Below, one piece after another: positions 56,870 through 64,000 of a stretch of 64,000 bases of DNA. Source of the DNA: Burkholderia multivorans ATCC BAA-247. GTDB lineage: Bacteria > Pseudomonadota > Gammaproteobacteria > Burkholderiales > Burkholderiaceae. The translations under genes and the position numbers were made by a program. Where the stretch lies: NCBI RefSeq assembly GCF_000959525.1, contig NZ_CP009831.1, forward strand, positions 682,001 to 746,000, in the 5' to 3' direction. The notes below the pieces were generated by a model. It saw nothing but the letters and a program-made list of their open reading frames with translations, ran no database searches and had not been told where the DNA came from. Numbering within the stretch: the first letter of the stretch is position 1; each line of letters starts with the position of its first letter.

Positions 56870-57778
56870 TCAATCGTGATGCAGCGTCTCGATGACGAGC
56901 TCGCGGAACCAGCGGATCCCTTCGTCATTGTCGAAGTTGCGATGCCAATGGACGGTGGATTCAATCTCTGGAATTTCCGCCGGCATCGGATAGATCGAGA
57001 ACTGGCCCGTTTCATTGAACATGAGCGCCGCGCCTTTATGAAGCGTCACCATCCAGTTCGTGCGCTGCAGGATCTGCGGAACCACCGTGAAGTGGGGCAC
57101 GCGTAGCGCAATCCGTCGGTGCAAACCCTGCGTGCGCAAGATATCGTCGATCGCAAGGTGGCTGCTGTCGCTGGTCGTCACGCTCACATGCAGAAACTCC
57201 AGAAATTTCTGCCGCGACAACTTCCGGGCCGGTAGCCCGTCGCGCTTGCGCGTCATGCACACAAACTCGTCGCGAAACAGCAGCGCGTGATTGGTGACCG
57301 GCAGGAGCGACGGAAGATTGCCGATAGCGAGATCGATCTGCCCGAGTCGCAATTTCTCCTCGACCTCGCGCAGCGGCACTTGCTCGGCGGCCAACCGCAC
57401 CTCCGGCGCAATGCGCTGCAATTTCTCGCAGATGCGCGGCAGAAAAACGTGTTCGCCAATGTCGGACATGGCCAGCCGAAACTCGCGCGTACTCGTCGCG
57501 GGATCGAACTCTTCGCTTTGCCGCAATGCTTCGCGGATCGACGCGATGGCGTTGCTAAGCGGGACAGCCAATCTTTCCGCGGTCGCCGTGGGCAACATTC
57601 CATCAGGCGTCCGAACGAAAAGCGGATCGTCGAACAGTGAGCGCAGACGCCCCAGCGAATAACTGATCGTGGGCTGCGACAAATGAAGCCGCTGCGCCGC
57701 GCGCGTGAGGCTGCGCTCTTCGAGAATCACCTGGAAGACGCGCAGCAGGTTCAGGTCGATGCTATGAAAATTGATCAC
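56870..57778 (-). CDS. LysR-family regulator of the adjacent catabolic cluster
   Basis: The 302-residue LysR protein has the helix-turn-helix SIDLNLLRVFQVILEERSLTRAAQRLHLSQPTISYSLGRLRSLFDDPLF and an effector domain (FRLAMSDIGEHVFLPRI, IDLAIGNLPSLLP). The pattern 'SYSLGRLR' is that of NodD/NahR/LinR-like LysR proteins, which often sense aromatic compounds. It is divergent from the acyl-CoA ligase with about 86 bp between starts, so it probably activates the catabolic genes. The GTG 57778 is chosen; the frame stays open upstream but overlaps the shared promoter region. Confidence 0.88.
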   Translation of the reverse strand: MINFHSIDLNLLRVFQVILEERSLTRAAQRLHLSQPTISYSLGRLRSLFDDPLFVRTPDGMLPTATAERLAVPLSNAIASIREALRQSEEFDPATSTREFRLAMSDIGEHVFLPRICEKLQRIAPEVRLAAEQVPLREVEEKLRLGQIDLAIGNLPSLLPVTNHALLFRDEFVCMTRKRDGLPARKLSRQKFLEFLHVSVTTSDSSHLAIDDILRTQGLHRRIALRVPHFTVVPQILQRTNWMVTLHKGAALMFNETGQFSIYPMPAEIPEIESTVHWHRNFDNDEGIRWFRELVIETLHHD

Positions 57779-57803
57779 GTCTATGTACACAAGAAAATTG
57801 ATC
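57767..57803. promoter_or_regulatory. Direct repeat AAAATTGATC in the LysR/ligase intergenic region
   Basis: AAAATTGATC occurs at 57767-57776 and 57794-57803, 27 bp apart, in AT-rich DNA between the divergent starts. Such repeats can be LysR half-sites. The first overlaps the proposed GTG codon of the LysR gene. Confidence 0.4.
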
Positions 57804-57864
57804 GATTTGACCGATATCTTAGCCGAACCTAGACTGGCCTCACACATAGGAGAGGCAAGTGTTC

Positions 57865-59487
57865 ATGGAACTGACAGATACGATCGTCGAACAGTGTGCA
57901 GACGAACCAGCGGTTGTCTCGTTGCGCACTTTGCCGGCCTTGCTGGCAGCGCGCGTTGCCCGAAACGCCGAGGGACCGCTTTTTTCAGACGGAACCACGG
58001 TATGGAGCGGCGCCGATGCCATCGAGATCGCGGCGCGCCGAGCCGGCACACTGGCCGCACATGGCATCAAGCGCGGTGATCGCGTCGCATTGCTCTGCGG
58101 AAACCGTGCGGAATTCATGGAAGTCGTCCTCGGCTGCGGCTGGCTCGGCGCGGTGGTCGTGCCGATCAACACCGCGTCGCGCGGTCCGCAGCTCGAGCAT
58201 ATCCTGCGTAACTCCGGCGCGCGCTTGCTGGTCGCCGAAGCGCATCTTGTGGATGTCGTGCACGCGCTCGATGCGCGAGATCTCCCGCTCGAGCACATCT
58301 GGCTTATCGACGAACCGGCGTCGAATTCGCTGGCGCCCCGTTACAGCACGACGCCGCTTCCGCGAGCAACCGAGTCGATTCCGGCCGCGGACGTCGACGA
58401 AGGCGATGCTTTTGCCGTGCTCTATACCTCCGGAACGTCGGGGTTGTCCAAAGGCGTGATCTGCCCGCATGCGCAGTTCTACTGGTGGGGATACAACACT
58501 GCGCGCGATCTGGGCGTTGTCGCCGGCGACATCTTGTACACGTGCTTGCCGCTGTTTCATACGAACGCGCTGAACAGTTTTTTCCAGGCCATGTTGCACG
58601 ATGCTCAACTGGTCGTAGGCCGGCGTTTCTCTGCCAGCGGCTTCTTCGACGCGCTGGTGGCCACGCAAGCCACCGTCACGTTCGTTCTCGGTGCGATGGT
58701 GCCCATTCTGCTCGGCAGGCCGATCACGGCGAACGAGCGTAAGCATCGGGTACGTGTGGCACTCGCACCGGGCGTGCCGGGACATTTCCAGGAAGAATTC
58801 ACGGCGCGCTGCGGCATCGCGTTGATCGACGGGTACGGCTCGACGGAAACCAATGCCGTGATCGGCGGCGTCGCGAGCGTTCAACGCCCGGGATATATGG
58901 GCAGGCTGGCTGAAGGCTTCGAAGCGCGCGTCGTCGACGAGCACGATCGGCCGGTCCCGGACGGCCAGCCCGGCGAGCTGATCCTGCGAGCGAGCGAGCC
59001 GTTTTCCTTTGCCAACGGCTATCTGGGCATGCCGGCCGAAACGGTGAAGGCCTGGCGCAATCTGTGGTTTCACACCGGCGACCGCGTCATACGCGAAGCC
59101 GACGGCTATTTCCGTTTCGTCGATCGTCAGAAGGATGCGATTCGCCGCCGCGGCGAGAACATCTCGTCGTACGAGGTCGAGCAGGTGCTGTTGAGCCATC
59201 CGTCGGTCGAGACCGCAGCGGTATTTGCCGTGAAGTCCACGCTCGCCGAAGACGAGGTGATGGCCGTCATCGGCCTGCGAGACGGCGAGGCGCTGGAGCC
59301 ACTCGATCTGATCCGCTACTGCGAACCGCGATTGCCCTACTTCGCCGTGCCGCGCTATCTGGACTTCGAGCAAGAGCTGCCGAAGACGGAAAACGGAAAG
59401 ATCCAGAAGTTCAAGTTACGGGAAACCGGCGTGACTGCGACGACGTGGGATCTGGAAATGTCGGGATACCAGCTCAAGCGTCGATGA
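57865..59487 (+). CDS. Acyl-CoA ligase (AMP-forming, ANL family)
   Basis: The 540-residue enzyme has the ANL motifs: P-loop YTSGTSGLSKG (about 188-198), core motif GYGSTETN, ribose-binding TGDRV, hinge DRQKDAIRRRGENISSYEVE and the C-terminal catalytic Lys region PKTENGKIQKFK. It forms an acyl-CoA from a carboxylic acid, ATP and CoA through an acyl-adenylate. It most resembles ligases of the caiC/crotonobetaine and aryl/medium-chain type; the substrate is not readable. ATG 57865 has GGAGAGG nine bases upstream; a GTG at 57859 is close but too near to it. It is the first gene of the cluster. Confidence 0.9.
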   Translation: MELTDTIVEQCADEPAVVSLRTLPALLAARVARNAEGPLFSDGTTVWSGADAIEIAARRAGTLAAHGIKRGDRVALLCGNRAEFMEVVLGCGWLGAVVVPINTASRGPQLEHILRNSGARLLVAEAHLVDVVHALDARDLPLEHIWLIDEPASNSLAPRYSTTPLPRATESIPAADVDEGDAFAVLYTSGTSGLSKGVICPHAQFYWWGYNTARDLGVVAGDILYTCLPLFHTNALNSFFQAMLHDAQLVVGRRFSASGFFDALVATQATVTFVLGAMVPILLGRPITANERKHRVRVALAPGVPGHFQEEFTARCGIALIDGYGSTETNAVIGGVASVQRPGYMGRLAEGFEARVVDEHDRPVPDGQPGELILRASEPFSFANGYLGMPAETVKAWRNLWFHTGDRVIREADGYFRFVDRQKDAIRRRGENISSYEVEQVLLSHPSVETAAVFAVKSTLAEDEVMAVIGLRDGEALEPLDLIRYCEPRLPYFAVPRYLDFEQELPKTENGKIQKFKLRETGVTATTWDLEMSGYQLKRR

Positions 59488-59610
59488 CGCGAAGGTCGCT
59501 ATTTTCCTGAAGGCGCGGCGGACAGGTTCGCGACAGGGCGATCCGCTTCAACGCTTGGCAACTGAGACAGCAGCAATGAGTACATCTCGAATGTACACAT
59601 GGAGCCTCCC

Positions 59611-60954
59611 ATGACTAGCATGAGAACGTTTTCTGCCGCGAGCACGCCCCCTCAAGTGGCGCCCGAGCTCCCGACGGCGTCTGTCGACGAAAGGTCCCTG
59701 CGGCGAATCGTGTTCGCGTCCGTCGCGGGGAACGCGCTCGAGTGGTATGACTTTTTCCTGTACAGCACGGCCGCAGCGCTCGTTTTCGGCGAGCTGTTCT
59801 TTCCGAAAGGAACCGATCCGCTCGTGGGCACGCTGGTCGCATTCGCGGGCTTTTCCGTCGGGTTCGCCGCTCGTCCGTTGGGTGGCGCGCTGTTCGGGCA
59901 CATCGGCGACCGCTACGGTCGAAAGAGCGCCCTCGTGTGGACGCTGTCGATCATGGGAGGCGCGACGTTCCTGATCGGCTTCCTGCCGACTTATCCGCAG
60001 GTCGGCCTGTGGGCGCCGGTGCTGCTGATGGTCCTGCGTATCCTGCAAGGCATCGCGGCCGGCGGGGAATGGGGGGGCGCAGTGCTGATGATCAGCGAGT
60101 CTGCGCCGCCCGAGCGGCGTGGATTTTACGCGTCGATGAGCCAGATCGGCGTCGGCGGCGGCTTCGTGCTGTCGGCCAGTGTTTTCTTCGTCGTGCAGAT
60201 GTTGCCGAAGGACGCGTTCATGGCGTGGGGCTGGCGCATTCCGTTTCTGCTGTCGATCGCGATTTTCGGTGTGGGCGTCTATATCCGTTCGAGGTTGCCC
60301 GAGAGCGCCGAGTTCGCGAAGGCCGAGGCCGAAGGCAGACGGGCGCGGATGCCCGTGCTCGATGTGATCCGCAAGCATCCGAAGGAAGTGCTGATGGCAA
60401 TGGGGCTGCGCGTGGCGGAAAACGGCGCGTCATACATCGTCATTGCGTTCGCGCTCGTTTATGGGAAGTTCATCGGCGTACCGAACCAGATCATGCTCGC
60501 TGGCGTGATCGTCTCGATGGCTGTCGAACTGATCACGCTGATGTTGTGGGGCCGCCTGTCCGATCGCCTGGGCCGCAAGCCCGTGTACATGATCGGTGCC
60601 GTCGGCGTCGTGATCATCGCGTTCCCGTTTTTCTGGCTCCTCGATACGAAGGTCCCGGCGCTCATCTGGCTGGCCTTCCTGCTCGGCAATGCCGTGTGTC
60701 ACGGCGCGATGCTCGGCACGCAACCGGCCTTGATGGGCGAGCTGTTCAGCACGGAGGTGCGTTACTCGGGGATGGCGCTCGGTCACGAGGTGTCGTCGGT
60801 CTTCGCAGGCGGCTTGTCGCCGATGCTGGCGACGGCGCTGCTCGCGCACTACCACGCAGCGTGGCCGGTGGCATTGCTGATGGCGGCCCTGGGGATGATC
60901 ACCGTGATCTCGCTGTTGTTCACCCATGAGACGGTTGCCCGTCGCGAGCGTTGA
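59611..60954 (+). CDS. MFS transporter, metabolite:H+ symporter (MHS) type
   Basis: The 447-residue protein has 12 hydrophobic segments and the MHS pattern: FASVAGNALEWYDFFLYSTAAALVF, GDRYGRKSALVWTLSIMG, LRILQGIAAGGEWGGAVLMISE and RLSDRLGRKPVYM. MHS carriers import organic acids such as shikimate, ketoglutarate or aromatic acids with protons. In this cluster it probably takes up the acid that the CoA ligase activates. ATG 59611 has GGAG eight bases upstream. About 120 bp separate it from the ligase. Confidence 0.9.
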   Translation: MTSMRTFSAASTPPQVAPELPTASVDERSLRRIVFASVAGNALEWYDFFLYSTAAALVFGELFFPKGTDPLVGTLVAFAGFSVGFAARPLGGALFGHIGDRYGRKSALVWTLSIMGGATFLIGFLPTYPQVGLWAPVLLMVLRILQGIAAGGEWGGAVLMISESAPPERRGFYASMSQIGVGGGFVLSASVFFVVQMLPKDAFMAWGWRIPFLLSIAIFGVGVYIRSRLPESAEFAKAEAEGRRARMPVLDVIRKHPKEVLMAMGLRVAENGASYIVIAFALVYGKFIGVPNQIMLAGVIVSMAVELITLMLWGRLSDRLGRKPVYMIGAVGVVIIAFPFFWLLDTKVPALIWLAFLLGNAVCHGAMLGTQPALMGELFSTEVRYSGMALGHEVSSVFAGGLSPMLATALLAHYHAAWPVALLMAALGMITVISLLFTHETVARRER

Positions 60955-60978
60955 GCGTCGCACGCAAGGAGATCGAAT

Positions 60979-62145
60979 ATGACACTCGAGCAATGCGACG
61001 ACGTGCTGCTGACCGCCGCGGTGGAAGTACCGTACCAGCGACACGCGCCGTCGGATTCCACTGGCGACCTGCTGGCCCGCGCGTTTGCCGCTGCCCTTGA
61101 TGACTCGGGGTTTTCGGCGAAAGACATCGACGGTCTCGGCGTCGCGTCTTTTACGCTGGCTCCGGACCATGCGATCGACCTTGCGTGGCGGCTCGGGATC
61201 AGCCCGCGCTGGAGCATGGACGATTGTCACGGTGGAGCAAGCGCGATCAACATGCTGCAGCACGCGATACGCGCGATTCAGCATGGTGACGCGAAGGTGA
61301 TTGCGCTGGTGTCCGGCGATCGGTTCGAGCCGGCCGACTTCAAGCAGCTCGTCGATCACTACAACCTGACGACGCGCACCTGGCTGCGGCCGCTCGAGCT
61401 CGGCGGGCCGAACGGACTGTTCGCGATGCTCACGCAACGTCACGCGCAGCATCATGGCCTGACCCGCCGCGACTATGGGGCGCTTTGCGTCGCGCAACGT
61501 GCGTGGGCGGCACTGAATCCGAACGCCGTCTATCGCACGCCGCTGACGATCGAAGACTATCTCGACGCGCCGATCGTCGCCGATCCGTTGGGACGATTCG
61601 ATTGCGTCCCCGTTGTCAGCGGCGCCGACGCGGTGATCGTCGCGCGCGCCGATCTCGTGCGCCAGGCCAGGAACGTCCGTGTGCGATCGCTGCAATGCCT
61701 TTACAACAGCGACCACCAGACGGGCGACGGCACTCGCACTTCACTGGCTGCGATCGCCGGCGAATTGTGGCGACAGGCAGGCGTCACGCCCGACGACATC
61801 GACATGGTCTCGGTCTACGACGACTACCCGGTGATGGCGATTGCGCAACTGGACGATCTCGGCTTCGCGCCCGACGGCGACTTGCGCGCGATGATCGCGC
61901 GCATCGAATCGCGCGCGCTGCCGGCGAATACATCCGGTGGTCAACTGTCCGCCGGGCAGGCAGGCGCCGCGGGCGGCATGCATGGGCTCGTCGAGGCGAT
62001 CACCCAGCTGCGCGGACGGGCAGGCGAGCGGCAGGTGCCGAATGCCCGGCTGGCGGTCGTCAGTGGCTACGGCATGGTCGAGTATCGCTACGGCATGTGT
62101 GCGAATGCCGTCGTGCTGGAAGCGGTTGAGCGGGGTGCGCAATGA
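60979..62145 (+). CDS. SCP2/Ltp-like thiolase-superfamily protein
   Basis: The 388-residue protein has a thiolase fold with the first Cys block DDCHGGASAINMLQHAI (Cys83). The usual later blocks are altered. VYDDYPVMAIAQL replaces the NEAF-type block. NTSGGQLSAGQAGAAGGMHG replaces the GGHPLG block, and the final CxG reads SGYGM. This fits the SCP2/lipid-transfer (Ltp) group, whose members with a DUF35 partner include retro-aldolases in steroid side-chain degradation. The DUF35 gene follows with a 4-bp overlap. A conventional thiolysis role is less likely. Confidence 0.8.
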   Translation: MTLEQCDDVLLTAAVEVPYQRHAPSDSTGDLLARAFAAALDDSGFSAKDIDGLGVASFTLAPDHAIDLAWRLGISPRWSMDDCHGGASAINMLQHAIRAIQHGDAKVIALVSGDRFEPADFKQLVDHYNLTTRTWLRPLELGGPNGLFAMLTQRHAQHHGLTRRDYGALCVAQRAWAALNPNAVYRTPLTIEDYLDAPIVADPLGRFDCVPVVSGADAVIVARADLVRQARNVRVRSLQCLYNSDHQTGDGTRTSLAAIAGELWRQAGVTPDDIDMVSVYDDYPVMAIAQLDDLGFAPDGDLRAMIARIESRALPANTSGGQLSAGQAGAAGGMHGLVEAITQLRGRAGERQVPNARLAVVSGYGMVEYRYGMCANAVVLEAVERGAQ

Positions 62146-62447
62146 AACTCGAGGTATTCCAGTGCAAGCAATGCGGTTCGACGGTGTTTCCGGCGCGCTA
62201 TTTCTGTTTTGAATGCGGCGGCGCCGAGTGGCGCGAGCGAGCGGTCGAACACGGCCGTGTCGGCGAATTGACGACCGTGCGCCGTCGCGTCGGCGCACAA
62301 GACGGCGGCGACGTGCTTCTTGCCAGCGTGACGACGGATGCCGGCCCGACCGTCATCGCGCGGCTCGAAGGCGCGGTGCGAACGGGCGACCGCGTCCGCG
62401 TTGCAGTCGACGAACAGAACCGCGTTGTGGTACTGCCGATCGCCTGA
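62142..62447 (+). CDS. DUF35 Zn-ribbon/OB-fold protein
   Basis: The 101-residue protein has a rubredoxin-like zinc ribbon, FQCKQCGSTVFPARYFCFECGG, with Cys8, 11, 22 and 25. An OB-fold follows (ELTTVRRRV to VVLPIA). DUF35 proteins pair with thiolase-superfamily or Ltp proteins and hold the acyl-CoA. The start overlaps the preceding stop (ATGA), so the two are made in equal amounts and very likely form a complex. Confidence 0.92.
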   Translation: MKLEVFQCKQCGSTVFPARYFCFECGGAEWRERAVEHGRVGELTTVRRRVGAQDGGDVLLASVTTDAGPTVIARLEGAVRTGDRVRVAVDEQNRVVVLPIA

Positions 62448-62564
62448 CCCACGCGGAAATGTGTTCGTCGAACGAGGCCGGTCGCACCGGCGGGTAGGCG
62501 TCGGGATCCGGGCACGCTCGGACATGTGCACGGAACGGCAAAATTTATCAAGCAGGAGAAGGGT

Positions 62565-64000
62565 GTGACATCTCAATTGACTTCGACCTTGCGCGACCCG
62601 CAGCTGTTGCGCCATTACATCAACGGTGAGTTTGTGGCGAGCGACACACGCTTTCCCAACCTGAGTCCGATCGACGGTCGCAAGCTGGCCGACGTCTGCG
62701 AAGCAGATGCCGCGCTCGTCGATAGCGCCGTCCGTGCGGCTCACGCGGCGCAAAAGGCGGGCTGGCGCGACACGACGCCCGCGCAACGGGCGGCATGGCT
62801 GCATAAGATCGCGGACGGCATCGAGGCCCGCTTCGACGAGTTCGTCGCGGCCGAAGTTGCCGATACCGGCCGGCCCGTCGCGCAGGCCCGCACCCTCGAC
62901 ATCGCACGCGGCATTGCCAATTTTCGGACCTTTGCCGATCTTGTCCGCACCGCAAACGGCGAGTATTTCGAAACCCATACGGCAGACGGCGGCGAGCTGA
63001 TCAACTATGTGACGCGCAAGCCGCTCGGCGTGATCGGCATCATATCGCCGTGGAATCTGCCGCTGCTATTGCTCACATGGAAGGTGGCACCGGCGCTGGC
63101 GATGGGCAACTGCGTGGTCGCCAAGCCCTCCGAGGAGACGCCCAGCTCTGCAACGTTGCTCGCCGAAGTCATGCACGAGGTCGGCTTGCCGCCGGGCGTC
63201 TTCAACCTGATTCATGGGCACGGGCAGAACGCGGCCGGCGAATTCCTGACGCGTCATCCGGGTATCAGCGCAATCACGTTCACCGGCGAGTCGCGCACCG
63301 GCAGCACGATCATGAAGGCCGTTGCGGACGGCGTGAAAGAGGTGTCGTTCGAGCTGGGCGGCAAGAACGCGGCTGTCGTGTTCGCGGACGCCGACTTCGA
63401 TGCGGCGGTGGCCGGTGTGCTTCGATCCAGTTTCACCAACGCCGGTCAGGTCTGCCTGTGCAGCGAGCGCGTTTATGTGGAGCGGCCGATCTTCGAGCGC
63501 TTTGTCGCGGCGCTCAAGGAACAGGCGGAAGGATTGCGCGTTGGCGCGCCGGAAGATCCCACCACGACGATGGGGCCGCTCATTTCGCGCGGCCATCGCG
63601 ACAAGGTGATGTCGTATTTCCGTCTTGCGGTCGAAGAAGGCGCGACTGTCGTGACCGGAGGCCGTGCACCGAGCTTTGGCGACGCACGGGACGACGGTGC
63701 GTTCGTGATGCCGACCATCTGGACTGGTTTGCCGGATTCCGCCCGGTGCGTCCGGGAAGAGATCTTCGGCCCGGTGTGCCACATCGCGCCGTTCGACGAC
63801 GAAGACGAGGTCGTGAAGCGCGTCAACGACAGCGCTTATGGCCTGGCTGCCAGCATCTGGACGACTCAGCTTGCGCGCGGCCATCGGGTCGCGAGGCAGA
63901 TCGAGACGGGCATCGTGTGGGTCAATGCGTGGTTCGTTCGCGATCTGCGCACGCCCTTCGGCGGCACCAAACTGTCGGGGCTGGGACGCGAGGGCGGCCG
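62565..64000 (+). CDS. 2-Hydroxymuconic-semialdehyde-type aldehyde dehydrogenase (partial)
   Basis: The frame runs off the right edge after 478 residues, so only the C-terminal end is missing. Motifs are intact: VIGIISPWNLPLLLLTWKV with Asn164, AKPSEE (Lys187), FTGESRTG, FELGGKNA (Glu263) and QVCLCSERV with catalytic Cys297. The sequence strongly resembles XylG/DmpC/AmnC (2-hydroxy- or 2-aminomuconate semialdehyde dehydrogenases). It oxidises an aldehyde to an acid with NAD+. The GTG start has AGGAG about seven bases upstream. In this cluster it may oxidise the aldehyde released by the thiolase/DUF35 pair. Confidence 0.92.
   Translation, partial: MTSQLTSTLRDPQLLRHYINGEFVASDTRFPNLSPIDGRKLADVCEADAALVDSAVRAAHAAQKAGWRDTTPAQRAAWLHKIADGIEARFDEFVAAEVADTGRPVAQARTLDIARGIANFRTFADLVRTANGEYFETHTADGGELINYVTRKPLGVIGIISPWNLPLLLLTWKVAPALAMGNCVVAKPSEETPSSATLLAEVMHEVGLPPGVFNLIHGHGQNAAGEFLTRHPGISAITFTGESRTGSTIMKAVADGVKEVSFELGGKNAAVVFADADFDAAVAGVLRSSFTNAGQVCLCSERVYVERPIFERFVAALKEQAEGLRVGAPEDPTTTMGPLISRGHRDKVMSYFRLAVEEGATVVTGGRAPSFGDARDDGAFVMPTIWTGLPDSARCVREEIFGPVCHIAPFDDEDEVVKRVNDSAYGLAASIWTTQLARGHRVARQIETGIVWVNAWFVRDLRTPFGGTKLSGLGREGG

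Overview
The window is high-GC DNA from a Burkholderia-type betaproteobacterium. The pointers are the rpsU-yqeY-dnaG-rpoD block, the xseB-ispA-dxs run, a type II (APH-fold) homoserine kinase beside a DUF2782 protein, and families typical of Burkholderiales (BPSS1780 membrane protein, DUF3563, DUF1345). From memory, the rpoD/dxs region of B. cenocepacia lies on chromosome 2 (rpoD is BCAM0918), so this is probably the second chromosome. That placement is recall and inference, not something the window proves.

Layout. Bases 1-12.3 kb are accessory and regulatory: an HxlR regulator, an AraC regulator with a DHA2-type exporter, an FKBP isomerase, a PF10118 metal hydrolase, a VpsR-like sigma-54 activator, an orphan amino-acid-binding protein, an Xre/RES toxin-antitoxin pair, a PrpA-like phosphatase, a DUF1345 membrane protein and a methyltransferase. 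Bases 12.4-30.9 kb hold a TreZ-like protein that has apparently lost its catalytic residues, a stand-alone ThiE/TenI domain, a CorC/HlyC-type protein, a soluble histidine-kinase-like protein, an EamA transporter, a LysR/tautomerase pair and a CHAD protein. The same stretch carries the molybdate set (modE facing modABC, with a ModE-type operator before modA), a PAP2 phosphatase, a PHB-depolymerase-like esterase, a DUF3563 gene behind a 16-bp inverted repeat, the ohr/ohrR pair with matching operators, and DUF2782-thrB-BPSS1780.

Bases 31-55.4 kb are mostly housekeeping: amn with a coupled CHAT-like protease gene, DUF523, a LOG-family gene head to head with polA, a type II NADH dehydrogenase, a Tat-exported dienelactone hydrolase, a mercaptopyruvate sulfurtransferase, a Rieske oxygenase, xseB-ispA-dxs, folE2, tsaD, a YhiN flavoprotein, then rpsU-yqeY-dnaG-rpoD and a CAU-anticodon tRNA, probably Ile2. 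Several intrinsic terminators bound these units.

After the tRNA the character changes. About 770 bp without a recognisable gene are followed by a MerR regulator, a LysR regulator and a catabolic cluster: acyl-CoA ligase, MHS-type carrier, SCP2/Ltp-like thiolase, DUF35 Zn-ribbon/OB protein and a 2-hydroxymuconic-semialdehyde-type aldehyde dehydrogenase cut by the right edge. This looks like an acquired module. Its thiolase/DUF35 pair plus aldehyde dehydrogenase suggests CoA-dependent retro-aldol side-chain shortening of an (aromatic) acid, but the substrate cannot be read from the sequence.
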